NCBI RefSeq assembly: GCF_036370855.1
Contig: NC_088100.1
Span: 39,752,254-39,816,253 of the forward strand
Reading direction: 5' to 3'
Length of the DNA: 64,000 nucleotides
Source of the DNA: Dromaius novaehollandiae
Lineage: Eukaryota; Chordata; Aves; Casuariiformes; Dromaiidae
Numbering within the stretch: position 1 is the stretch's first letter; each line of letters starts with the position of its first letter. The translations under genes were made by a program, and so were the position numbers. Positions 14,201-22,500 of this stretch are shown here, piece after piece. Under the pieces are notes generated by a model. It searched no databases, was not told the DNA's origin, and was given only the letters and a program-made list of their open reading frames with translations.

Positions 14201-16001
14201 TTGAACACAGTCAAAGTGCTATGCTGACAAGTTTCCTGAAACTTTTACTGTGAAATAGTAAAACTGTTTCAGCAAGTGGCATACTTCAGTGTACAAGTGT
14301 AAAATATTTTTTGAGTCTTTCACTTCTGTATACATTCAGTTCCAATAATTAACAGTATATTCAGTTTCCTCTTGAAAAAGATGAAGTATAAGACCAATAT
14401 GCAAAAAAGAACCTAATAATGATATAAATCTAAAATAGCCTTTACTAGGAAAGCACAGTTCCCAAAGAATTAAGGCATCAGTCACAACAGCTTGAAAAGC
14501 CATACATATATTGTATACCTTATACATTTTAGGCACCTACCTTAATTTTTGCCTCATCTGGTCCTTTGCTAGAATCTGCCACCTTGGTCCCCTGTTTTTC
14601 CCTCTGCCTGTATGTCTTCATGACTCCACATAAAAAGGCACTTTTGTTCTGCAAAAGATGCATTAATCTTCAGTTCTGCAAATATGACAAGCCAGAATCT
14701 AATTTTGCCTTGAACTAAAACAGTGTGTTTTACATATCACATATGGATCACTGAAGAGACTTAAGCAAACCTCTTGCCAGTCTACTAGCAGTTTGTCCCT
14801 CAACAATTATATTCTAAATTGCTTAACATTACCTGAACATGTGAGAGATCACTGTCTTTAAACTGCTGAAGCACTGCCAATGCACCTTCTTCATTAAATT
14901 CCTTTAAAGCTTCAATAGCTCTTTCATCTAGATCACTATGTGCAACTAGCCCTAGAGAAAAGAAAAAAAAATTACTCATTATACATGGGCAACAATCTCT
15001 GTGTAACCATATTTAACGCATCTAACACATTTCAGTGACCCCTAAACCAATCACTGAGTAACGTAAGTTACTATACCTAAGAAACCACTTATTCCTCTTC
15101 GAGTTAAAAATTTTTATGTAATCAACATTTTTCTATCATAAAGAAGTGCCATAAAGATTCAGAACAAGTGTTACTGCATTTACGTTTCCATTTGGCTTCT
15201 GTGAAACCCAGATGTTACACAGGCCAAGTTTATTTTCAGTATCCTGAAGCTGAATACAGAAGGATCCATCAAAACCTGACTTAAGCTTGACTAGCAATGG
15301 TAACTTGATACATTTTGAGAGAAGACTGTAAAGGCCATAAAAACTACAGCACTAAAAATGACAACCACAATCCAAAATAAAGAGAGAGAAAAAAAAAAGC
15401 AAACTTAAAAAAAAAAAAAAGCAAGGTATACTATGCCTGACAGACACGATATCCTTTGCATCCATAAGCTCAAATGCGACATCACTAAGTATCATTTCCA
15501 ACAGCAGATGACTACCAAAGCTTCAGCTATCTAAAACTACTGCACAGATGCACTAAGACCACATCACCTACTCCTTCTAAAAATCATCTGTTGCCTATTA
15601 CAGCTGTTGCTATGGTTGCATGCATACTTTTCCTCTTTCCCACCCCTCAACCCAAGTGACCTGGCCCAAGACTTTTCTCTGAAAAAAACTCTGAGAAATT
15701 AAAGTACTGAGTAAAAAAAAAAAAATCCATAGATTTTGGTAAGACTGCAGTCCCCATACTTTTGGAAACCACAAAAAGTTGCTATTTTAGCCCAAAGACA
15801 GCAGAATCCAATAAAATATTGTAAAGTGTGGTTTTGCAAGTTTTGCATCTTACCTGCAACGTAAATTTCATCTAGTTTTTCAGCAACTTTCTGTGGTAAA
15901 CCAGCATCAAGCAATGTCTGGAAATGCTCAGAATGGGTAACTGCAGCAGAAGTATCCATGGGCTCTTCAGTACCATTCCCATTAACATGTTCAGTAGCCA
16001 T
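1100..16001 (-). CDS. SYNCRIP: SYNCRIP (hnRNP Q), coding part present in window: nine exons, 3' end missing
   Basis: SYNCRIP is an RNA-binding hnRNP of nucleus and cytoplasm, acting in splicing, mRNA transport and stability, and translation. Coding exons on the minus strand, in order: 16001-15854, 14951-14833, 14648-14541, 12782-12669, 12559-12383, 7459-7324, 6472-6267, 2661-2512 and 1221-1100. All junctions are GT-AG and the phases join without a break, giving residues 1-426 plus two bases of codon 427. The product starts [18 protein letters not shown], which separates SYNCRIP from its paralogue HNRNPR. Residues about 1-160 are the N-terminal acidic domain; RRM1 is about 162-241, RRM2 about 243-325, RRM3 about 338-408. 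The tyrosine-rich and RGG C-terminus lies left of position 1. Three residues differ from the human protein as I remember it ([20 protein letters not shown]), all conservative or seen in HNRNPR. The family, exon structure and start are seen directly; function is family knowledge. Confidence 0.97.
1222..2511 (-). other. SYNCRIP: SYNCRIP intron within RRM3
   Basis: A 1,290-base intron bounded by gtaagt and cag. It is AT-rich and nothing else is recognisable in it. Confidence 0.9.
2512..2661 (-). CDS. SYNCRIP: SYNCRIP coding exon, RRM3 first part (residues 337-386)
   Basis: 150 bases, phase 0 at both ends, acceptor ctag|GTA and donor AAG|gtaagt. It encodes [18 protein letters not shown], then [16 protein letters not shown], holding both RNP motifs of RRM3. 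Confidence 0.97.
2662..6266 (-). other. SYNCRIP: SYNCRIP intron between RRM2 and RRM3 exons
   Basis: A 3.6-kb intron containing an alternating purine-pyrimidine tract at 2757-2838. The stretch 3120-3620 is less AT-rich than its surroundings and could be an old insertion, but I cannot assign it to a family. No other exon was found. Confidence 0.88.
2757..2838 (+). repeat. Alternating purine-pyrimidine (GT/CA and TA) tract
   Basis: GT-type repeats, an ATGC-rich centre, CA repeats, then TA repeats, in a SYNCRIP intron. Confidence 0.85.
6267..6472 (-). CDS. SYNCRIP: SYNCRIP coding exon, RRM2 (residues 268-336)
   Basis: 206 bases, acceptor ttcag|AGG and donor AAAG|gtaata. It encodes [20 protein letters not shown], the RNP1-type segment NRGFCFLEY, and the end of RRM2 ([16 protein letters not shown]), followed by the linker DPDPEVMAK. 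The second V of GNVV matches HNRNPR as I recall it; human SYNCRIP has G there. Confidence 0.97.
6473..7323 (-). other. SYNCRIP: SYNCRIP intron within RRM2
   Basis: An 851-base intron, gtaagt to ttcag. No other feature seen. Confidence 0.9.
7324..7459 (-). CDS. SYNCRIP: SYNCRIP coding exon, end of RRM1 and start of RRM2 (residues 223-267)
   Basis: 136 bases starting in phase 0 and ending one base into Glu268, donor ACAG|gtaagt. It encodes [18 protein letters not shown], then [18 protein letters not shown], which opens RRM2 with its RNP2-type motif LFVGSI. Confidence 0.96.
8164..8201 (+). repeat. Homopolymer run of 38 A
   Basis: Uninterrupted A run inside the large SYNCRIP intron. No retroposed gene body was recognised to its left, and no obvious target-site duplication. 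Confidence 0.95.
10501..10514 (+). repeat. Homopolymer run of 14 C
   Basis: Uninterrupted C run in the large SYNCRIP intron. Confidence 0.95.
12326..12346 (+). repeat. A-run (U-run in the SYNCRIP transcript)
   Basis: 21 A followed by further A-rich sequence to 12363. In the transcript this is a U-rich stretch 20-57 bases after the RRM1-exon donor. Confidence 0.9.
12383..12559 (-). CDS. SYNCRIP: SYNCRIP coding exon, RRM1 core (residues 164-222)
   Basis: 177 bases, phase 0, acceptor tag|ATA and donor CTG|gtaagt. It encodes [15 protein letters not shown] (RNP2-type strand) and NRGYAFVTF (RNP1-type strand), the two RNA-contact motifs of RRM1. The intron begins with a strong U-rich tract just after the donor (see findings). 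Confidence 0.97.
12669..12782 (-). CDS. SYNCRIP: SYNCRIP coding exon (residues 126-163)
   Basis: 114 bases, phase 0 at both ends, donor GAG|gtaagg. It encodes [18 protein letters not shown] through QQPSVGTE, the linker leading into RRM1. It has PPPES where I recall PPPDS in human. It is separated from the RRM1 exon by an intron of only 109 bases. Confidence 0.96.
12783..14540 (-). other. SYNCRIP: SYNCRIP intron
   Basis: A 1.76-kb intron. It contains a near-perfect 20-base direct repeat at 13622-13641 and 13648-13667 (see findings). Otherwise it is AT-rich and featureless. Confidence 0.88.
14541..14648 (-). CDS. SYNCRIP: SYNCRIP coding exon (residues 90-125)
   Basis: 108 bases, phase 0 at both ends, with acceptor gcag|AAC and donor AAG|gtaggt. 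It encodes [18 protein letters not shown] through GPDEAKIK. Because it is a multiple of three it could be skipped without a frameshift; nothing here shows that it is. Confidence 0.96.
14833..14951 (-). CDS. SYNCRIP: SYNCRIP coding exon (residues 50-89)
   Basis: 119 bases with acceptor tag|GG and donor CAG|gtaatg. It encodes [18 protein letters not shown] and onward to SDLSHVQ, part of the N-terminal helical acidic domain shared by hnRNP Q and R. The first two bases complete Gly50. Confidence 0.96.
14952..15853 (-). other. SYNCRIP: SYNCRIP intron after the start-codon exon
   Basis: A 902-base intron, gtaaga to ctag, with short A-rich runs near 15388-15420. Nothing else was recognised. Confidence 0.9.
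15854..16001 (-). CDS. SYNCRIP: SYNCRIP first coding exon (start codon, residues 1-49)
   Basis: The ATG is at 16001-15999. The exon runs back to a splice acceptor (AG at 16015-16014), leaving 12 bases of 5'UTR from 16013. It encodes [10 protein letters not shown] through DEIYVA and ends in phase 1 at a GCAG|gtaaga donor. If the donor at 16285 is joined to this exon, an in-frame TAG lies 33 bases upstream of the ATG, which supports this start over the upstream methionines that belong to the intron. Confidence 0.97.
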
Positions 16002-16284
16002 GTTTCCAGATATCTGTTCAAATGCAATAAGCATCATAATTAAGCTAAAATTATCTTCAAGCAGAACGATTCAAGTGACAATACATGCAACAGACTGCTC
16101 TATTCTCGCAAAAAATAAAAATAAACATCTTCGACCTCTTCCCTGATACTTTCAGGTCCAGAAGGTGCACAGAATTCCTCAAAAGAAGCACTAACACAAA
16201 GGAAAACCCTAACACCACTGCCTAGCGGGGGTGGGGTAGCTCTCACTGCAGGTTTTACACAAACCAGCCAGACACACTGACTCA

Positions 16285-16420
16285 CCTCCCTCTCTCTGCC
16301 TCTCTAACACTCCCTAAGAAGCTCCGAACAAGTTAGAAATGGAGCAAGAAGCCAATGGCGGGGGTGGGAGGAAGAGCAAACCTGCCACATGCAGCCGCCG
16401 CTGCCGCGCGATACTGTCAC
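16285..16420 (-). other. SYNCRIP: Candidate SYNCRIP 5'UTR exon ending at a strong donor
   Basis: The minus strand reads GGAG|gtgagt with the exon's last base at 16285, a near-ideal 5' splice site only 271 bases before the acceptor at 16013. The right boundary given is arbitrary because the start site is not visible. Joining this donor to the ATG exon places an in-frame TAG (16305-16303) before the ATG. A CCAAT box lies at 16352-16356, read ATTGG on the minus strand. That suggests either a start site close to the donor or that the box lies inside the transcript. Confidence 0.5.
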
Positions 16421-17349
16421 TGACACCCGTCGCCGCCCCCCGCCGCCAGCCGCGGGCCGCCGCTCCGGGATCCCCTCCCGCCTCCGCGCCGGTGCCGGCC
16501 AGAGGAACAAAGCGCTCGTCCCAGCCCGCACCCACCCACGGCGGCGGCGGCGGCCGCCATGAGCCTGCTGGAAACACGTGCTCTGCGCGTTCAGATGTCC
16601 TACAACTTCCTCCAGTGACCGACTTCCCCCCTCCCCGCCACACTCCCGCAGCAGGAGCGGCGCCCCCACCCGCGCCCCGGCCCTTCCCCACCTCTCGCCC
16701 TATTCCCCCCAGAGAGCGTTGCAACACGCCGGGCCCGATTTCACCACTCGGCCCGCGGCGCCTCCCGGCCCCGCCGCCGCCCCCCGCCCGCACCTCTCCC
16801 CGGAACAATGCGGGCCCCGCCGGGAGGCGCCGCCGCCCCGCGACGTGACCGGGGCGCGCGAGACCCCGCCGCCGCCGCCGCTCCGCGCGCACGCCGGGCC
16901 CCGCGGCGGCGGCGGCCGGCCCCGCTGCGGAGCGGCGCCCCCGGCCCCTCTCGGGCAATGAATGGGGCGGCGGAGCCGGCAGGACAATGAGCGGGCGCCA
17001 CGCGCCCCGCGCGGGCACAGCCGCCGCCGCCGCCTCCCCAGGGCCGGCCAGCCGCCGGGCCTAGCGCGCGGGCACCGGCCCAGCTCGGCCGCCCCCCGCC
17101 CGGCAGCGGCAGCCACGACGGCAGCCAGCTCCTCCGCCCATCGGCAGCGCCCGGCGGCCGGGCCCCGGCCCGACAGCGCTGCAGGGCCTCGGCGTGCGCC
17201 GCCCGCCCGCCCTGCCCAGCCCGCGATCCCGCCCGGCCCCGGGCCCGGCCCGCTCCCACCCCGCTCCCGCGGGCGGCTGCCGCCGCTGCGAGCCGCGGCC
17301 GCGGCGAGAGCGAGACCGCCGGCCCGCCCGCGGGCGCCCGGCCTCTGAC

Positions 17350-17480
17350 CTGCGGCTGCAGGGGTGATACGCCGTGCGAAGGGGTTCGGGGCGCGGCTGG
17401 CGGCTCGGCGTGCTGAGGAGCTGCCCCCCTTCTCCGCTCCCTCGGTGTGTCCGGACAGTGTGCTGGAGCTGGCGTAAAAT
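17350..17480 (-). other. SYNCRIP: Candidate alternative SYNCRIP first exon (donor at 17350)
   Basis: The minus strand reads GCCGCAG|gtcaga with the last exon base at 17350, inside the CpG island. It is an acceptable donor that could join the same acceptor at 16013. The right boundary is arbitrary. RNA evidence would decide between this and the donor at 16285; both may be used. Confidence 0.35.
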
Positions 17481-17486
17481 GGCGGC
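17476..17486 (+). promoter_or_regulatory. YY1-like site, plus orientation
   Basis: AAAATGGCGGC is close to the YY1 core AANATGGCGGC that often sits just downstream of transcription starts. Its orientation is opposite to SYNCRIP, which hints at divergent transcription. Motif match only. Confidence 0.45.
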
Positions 17487-17829
17487 CGCTCGAGCGCTCA
17501 CGCCGCTGCTGGCACCAACCCCAGCCCCTTCCACTCGGCGCGGGGGGGGCGGCGGGCAGGAGGAGGAGGCGCCGCGCGCGCTGGCGCAGCCCCAAACCCG
17601 GGGTCTCCCAGGCAGCTCCGCAAGGGTTATCGCCTCGCCCCGCCCGCCGGGCCACCAGCGCGCGCGCGCCCGACGACCCCGCCCTCCCCCTCCCGCGCGC
17701 GCGCGCGCGCGCCCGAGGGCCCCGCCCCTTCCCTCCCTCCCCGCCGAGCGCCCGGCGTTCTGTGGAGAGCGGCGCGCGCCGCCCCCCCAACACAGGCGGA
17801 GCGTGAGTGAGCGGGGGCGCGCGGCGCTC

Positions 17830-17840
17830 GCGCACGCGCA
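17830..17840 (+). promoter_or_regulatory. NRF-1-like site
   Basis: GCGCACGCGCA matches the palindromic NRF-1 consensus (YGCGCAYGCGCR) apart from its last position. It lies in the CpG island upstream of both candidate SYNCRIP first exons. Motif match only. Confidence 0.5.
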
Positions 17841-18180
17841 GGCTCCGCGGCCGGGCGGGGAGGTTGCAGCGGCGCGGGGAAGGGAGGGCGCGGGGCTCGC
17901 CCGGCGCCTCGCGCACCGCCCTTGCACCTGTGCGGGCGCGGCGCGGCGCGCTGGGCGCGGATTGGGCGAGCGAGCGGGCGGCCGTTCCCACGGTGCGCAG
18001 GTGGCACAAAGGGGACCGCGCGCGGCCGCCGGCGGGGAGGCCCCGGCCCGCGAGGGAGACAAAGCCACGCAGACAAAGGGAGCGGAGCGGAGCGGCGCGG
18101 CGCTTTGTGTGGCCGCCGGCCGGCGCCTGGCCGCTCCCGCACACGGCCGAGCCCCCCGAGGAGGCGCTGCGGGGCTTTCC

Positions 18181-18230
18181 TCCCCCCCCCGATTGCCCCC
18201 CCCCCCCCGTCCCGCCCCCCGTCCTAACGG
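18181..18230 (+). repeat. C-run cluster at the CpG-island edge
   Basis: Several runs of 5 to 14 C separated by few bases; the minus strand has four or more G-runs and fits a G-quadruplex pattern. Confidence 0.75.
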
Positions 18231-21200
18231 CTCTAACGGTCGCGCGGAGCGAGCGGCTTGAGGCAACGGAACTTCCCAAGCCGCCACGCTTGGAAAATGG
18301 GGGTTAAATCCCCCGCTCTAGGGGTGTGGGACAGCGCCACGGGGGCGGCTGCCTGGACAGGGATGAGTGAAGCCTGGCGCCGATTTGGGTTTCACACAGC
18401 TCGCCCGAAATGTCACCTGCAGGTGCAGGCCTTTAAGCAGGGTATCGTTTACTTCCAGGCAAGGGGTACCCTCCCTTTAGGAGGCCATTAACTTCTGATT
18501 TAACTTTTTAATGCTGACTGAAGCAGAAGGTGCAACAATATCAAGTGGCCCTTTTGAGATCTGTTTTGCACCCTTTTGAATTTGCATTCCCAACAAGTCC
18601 CCTTTCCAAGCCTCACAGAGGAGGCTTGGGAACCAACCCAATAAGCTCGCCAAGACCTGTATTCCAGATAAAGACAGCAAAAAGAAGGCAGGAGGCACAC
18701 AAAATATTACTCATTTCCTCAAAGGCAGCTCAGCAACAAAGAAGTTAGTGAACTACTGCTGCCCCTTAGCCCAGCCAAACACCTTCAGTATCTCCAGTGC
18801 ATTAAAAATCCTTAAATCTGCACAGTGCAGCAAACAGACAATTACAGCATAAGCTCATTGTCAACAAATACTCACATTAGTGCATATATAAGTGAAACAT
18901 ACAGCTGGTATTCAGTGACACCAGTCTTAAGTATTTGATCCAGTAAGATATCATTAGAAAACCTCAACCTCCTCAGAGGCTATCCTGAAACAACAAATAA
19001 GACAGCTGTACACAATCACATATTACTGCTGATAAATTGAAAGCTATTAAAAATCCATTTTTACTCAACCCTCCCCCAGTGTTGTAGAAGTTTTTGAAAA
19101 TGAAAAATTACTTCCTGAAAAAACATTTCAGTAAAAAAACCCTAATTTTTAAAAATACCACACAAGTTTTCACTAATCATATTTTTTTAATAATAAATGT
19201 GAATATTTGTGTCCTTCAAAAATGATTTTTTCCCCCAAAATGCTATCAGCTGGGCAATATGGGTGCCATCTACAAATCACATTTGGAGAGTAGTTTTGAG
19301 TGAAAACATCACATTAAAACATTTTCATACACTTACAGAAGGGATTTCAGCAAACAGATTTTTACTATACAGACTTGAGCCAGAATAATATCTGTATTTC
19401 ATAAATGCATTAGTTCTTTCAAACTACTAGTAAAGTGTTTCATAAGTTTTCAGTTAGGGGATCTGACTGCCTACAGAAGGACAGACTGCCAAGAAAGTAA
19501 TTCCCACTTTCAGGCCCTTTTATCCCCAAGAGAAAATAACTTCTATGCACTTGCCTTATCCTCAGATTTTTATTATTTTCTCTTTTATGGAGGAAAAGGG
19601 AAGTGCAGATTTGCACCCTTGTTTAAATCACAGCTATTCAATGCTTTGATTTTTTTTATGCAGAAAGGAGGAAGCAAAGTCTCACATGGAGTTCCTCTAA
19701 CTATAGCCCAGTTATTAGCCCTAATATCAGTAGGACAGAAAGAAGCAGCATGCCCAGGAAGAGAGCCTGGAAATCAGAAAATGTTTTTTTTAATCATGTA
19801 GAACATCTACTAGGAACTTCACCACACCGCAAATGTTTGCAGCAGATACTGTTATTTTGTGACTTGGATTTTCAAGGTTTCACTCCATATGCTTGAAAGT
19901 TTGACTGCTTCTCACAACAACAAAAGTTGTGTTAATTCTTAGATTTTTTTTAAATGAATCCCTTCCTGCTTTTAGCCCTATTGCAACATCCTATGAGCTC
20001 CTCTGAATTCACAGCTCTACATCTGACCCTCCCTGCTGTCTATTGTAAAACCAGTGATTACAACAGGACTAACAGAAGAGTTGCATAGATAAAGCAGTGA
20101 AAAGTAAACTGAATTTGATCACCACAAATTTAAAGTAAATTCTAATTTTTGCTTTTGGTCTACTGATAGTTTAAAAATTATACCCTAAACAACAAGGAAT
20201 GAAAAACCTAGGAGAATCAACAGGAATCTTACCTTTAGTTTCTATGATGCCTATTACGATGGCATTCCTTCCATGAGCAAACTTACATATTTAAGTTCAC
20301 TGGTATAATTAGTTATATCTGAGCTATGAAAAACACCAGCTACATAGTATTAGAAGGGTGGATCACTAATCACAGCATTATCACTGCTTGTAGTAGTATT
20401 ATGAGCCCCCTGTGCTTGGTCTGTCACAACACAATTCTGAAATGCATTAGCTGCTCTTGGGGTTTCAGAATAATACATTTCCCAATCCATTCCTAGCCCC
20501 AAGTCTCCTTGGTAAGGCTGCCAAGTACACAGTAATGTATTATATGGATATTTAACCTAGGGAAAGAAACCAAGTCTGCAGTTACTCCATGCAACACACA
20601 CTTGGTCACTAGCCTGCTTGCCCTGTAGGATCCTTTGTAAAATAAGTAACATTGAAGTCCACTTAATTTTTCATTTTTATCAGTCAGACTCTAGTTCTTA
20701 AAAGATGGATTGATCAAGTTAAAAATACAAGGTCTGGGTAAGGCCTGTGCACATTAACAGAAGAATGCAAGTCAGAAACAAACCAGGAGACAAATATAAA
20801 TCAGGTATATGCATACAAAAGTATAGGACTGAGCCAGTAAATCAGATATTAAAAAGTTATTTCTCCCCCCAAAATTTCACATTTGAGTTCTCCCATTTTA
20901 AAATGCAACTTATGATCTAAATTGTCACATTGTTCCAGCAAAAAAGACTAAACTTAAGTGATGGTAATATTTTCTTTCAATATTCTTTCCTATTATATTT
21001 TTCATACATTATCTTCCTTTGCCAAAACTAGGCAGATGTAACAACCTGATTAATATCAAGCTTATTCCTCATTTATTTAAACTCTTTCTAGGGCTGTATA
21101 TCTTTGATCCTGCTAACTCTTCAAACACTTCACTTTATGCAGTTAGTACTTCCAATTATGTCGGGGCACAAAAGCAGCAAATAAAGGATGTTTACAGATC

Positions 21201-22129
21201 CAGTGATTAGGTTAGTTATTCTGATCTTCACAAATACAACTTTATCCACTCACTAATTGGTGTTTATTAAGATTTAGAGAGATTAATTCTCTACCAAAAC
21301 TGGTCACCCAATTTTCACTAATTTTTAATTCTTCTTACTCTGCAAGGTGGATTTGGCATCTTTAACACCTTGCACTTCAGAGCCTTTGAGGTTGAAATCA
21401 CCTGCACACTGCTAAATATTTTTCCCCAGATGAAGTTATAGGCAGAGAACCAACCTGCCAGAGAAGAATGGGGTTCTCCCAGTTTTTTTTTTGTTTGTTT
21501 TTTGATGTAGCATGTGTTTTATACATAAGATTGGTTGCTTTAGCCCCTGTGCTGTAGCAGCAGTGATAGTAAAAGGAAGAATACTAGACTGCTTATTTTC
21601 ACAAAGTACTTATGTTTCAAATTTCTTTTTCAGTAACAATTACTGCTTTTTCTTCTTTCCAATCAGTCATCCCTCCACACATAGGTGCATCCTCCTCAAA
21701 AAAAATTCCATAGCAGACATTGAAAAAGGCACAACAGAAAAAACAGAAGAAAGGTATTTGAGTTCACATTCCGTTAATACCTTTAGCTTTATTCTAATTT
21801 GAAATTGAGGCAAGTCAGAGGCTTTTTTAAAAAGTTATCTGCTTTGGGTTCAGAGCAATCAGAATATGTTAATATGCAGGTATTGACAGAGATGTGGAAT
21901 AGGAGAGACTCTTCAAATGCACACAAAATAGTGAAATACTTGTTACTTCTGTGCATACGTGGAAGTGCCAACTCACAGAGACACTCCAAATTGACTATTA
22001 TTACTCAGAAACCAGATGCCAGAACATGTAACAAAAAACTGCAAGTGCCCTATGCTTAGTGGTCAAAAAAGCAAAGCAACTACTAGGAGTTACATAAAGA
22101 ACAAAACAAAGAACATTACCATACTACTA

Positions 22130-22500
22130 CATAAATCCATATTGTACCCACCCCTTCAACACTGCATGCAGTTCTAATTTCTTCACTTCTAAAAGGAGAC
22201 AGGAGAGGAAATGGCACAGAAAAGCCTAACAAGGGTGACTGAAGGTGTTTTCCACTGAGAAATGACCACATAGACTAGGGCTCTTCCACACGGAGAAGGG
22301 ACAAGTGAGGCCTACAAAGTCAGAAGTGGTATAGAGAAAACTAGAAAGTTATTGTTCACCATTTTTTCCAATAGAAGACCTAGGCAGCACCAAATGAAAC
22401 TGGTAGATAGCAAGCTCAAAACAAAAGAAAAAGCTAGTTCTGCACACAATATGCAACTAAACTAGGGAATTCATTGACACATGAAGTTATGGATACTTTC
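22130..22500 (+). mobile_element. Old CR1-type LINE fragment, sense orientation
   Basis: The segment follows the 3' coding part of an ancient CR1 reverse-transcriptase ORF: a stretch resembling 'ctgcatgcagttctaatttc', then 'accaaatgaaactggtag', then 'caagctcaaaacaaaag'. This is the layout of the conserved CR1 end region, and it corresponds, in the opposite orientation, to part of the longer element at 46.1-47.9 kb. It is heavily mutated and truncated at both ends. Boundaries are approximate. Confidence 0.65.

Larger units (their letters stand above)
16200..18320. promoter_or_regulatory. CpG island, SYNCRIP promoter region
   Basis: About 2 kb of very GC-rich, CpG-dense DNA, with AT-rich flanks on both sides, overlapping the 5' end of SYNCRIP. 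It contains many GC-box-like sequences, short CGG runs (near 16540-16555 and 16900-16915), a CG-dinucleotide run at 17694-17712 and C-runs at 18181-18230. An NRF-1-like site (GCGCACGCGCA, 17830-17840) and a YY1-like site (AAAATGGCGGC, 17476-17486) are visible. The sequence type fits a TATA-less housekeeping promoter with dispersed start sites. Confidence 0.88.

Noticed and set aside
1100..16001. HNRNPR instead of SYNCRIP
   Set aside because: The N-terminus [14 protein letters not shown] and linker sequence ([19 protein letters not shown]) are those of SYNCRIP, and the neighbour is SNHG5 as in human SYNCRIP.
16304..18307. Very long open frames on both strands across the CpG island (up to 512 codons)
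   Set aside because: They exist because GC-rich sequence lacks stop codons; the products are low-complexity A/R/G/P strings, overlap each other in several frames, and sit on the SYNCRIP promoter and 5'UTR.
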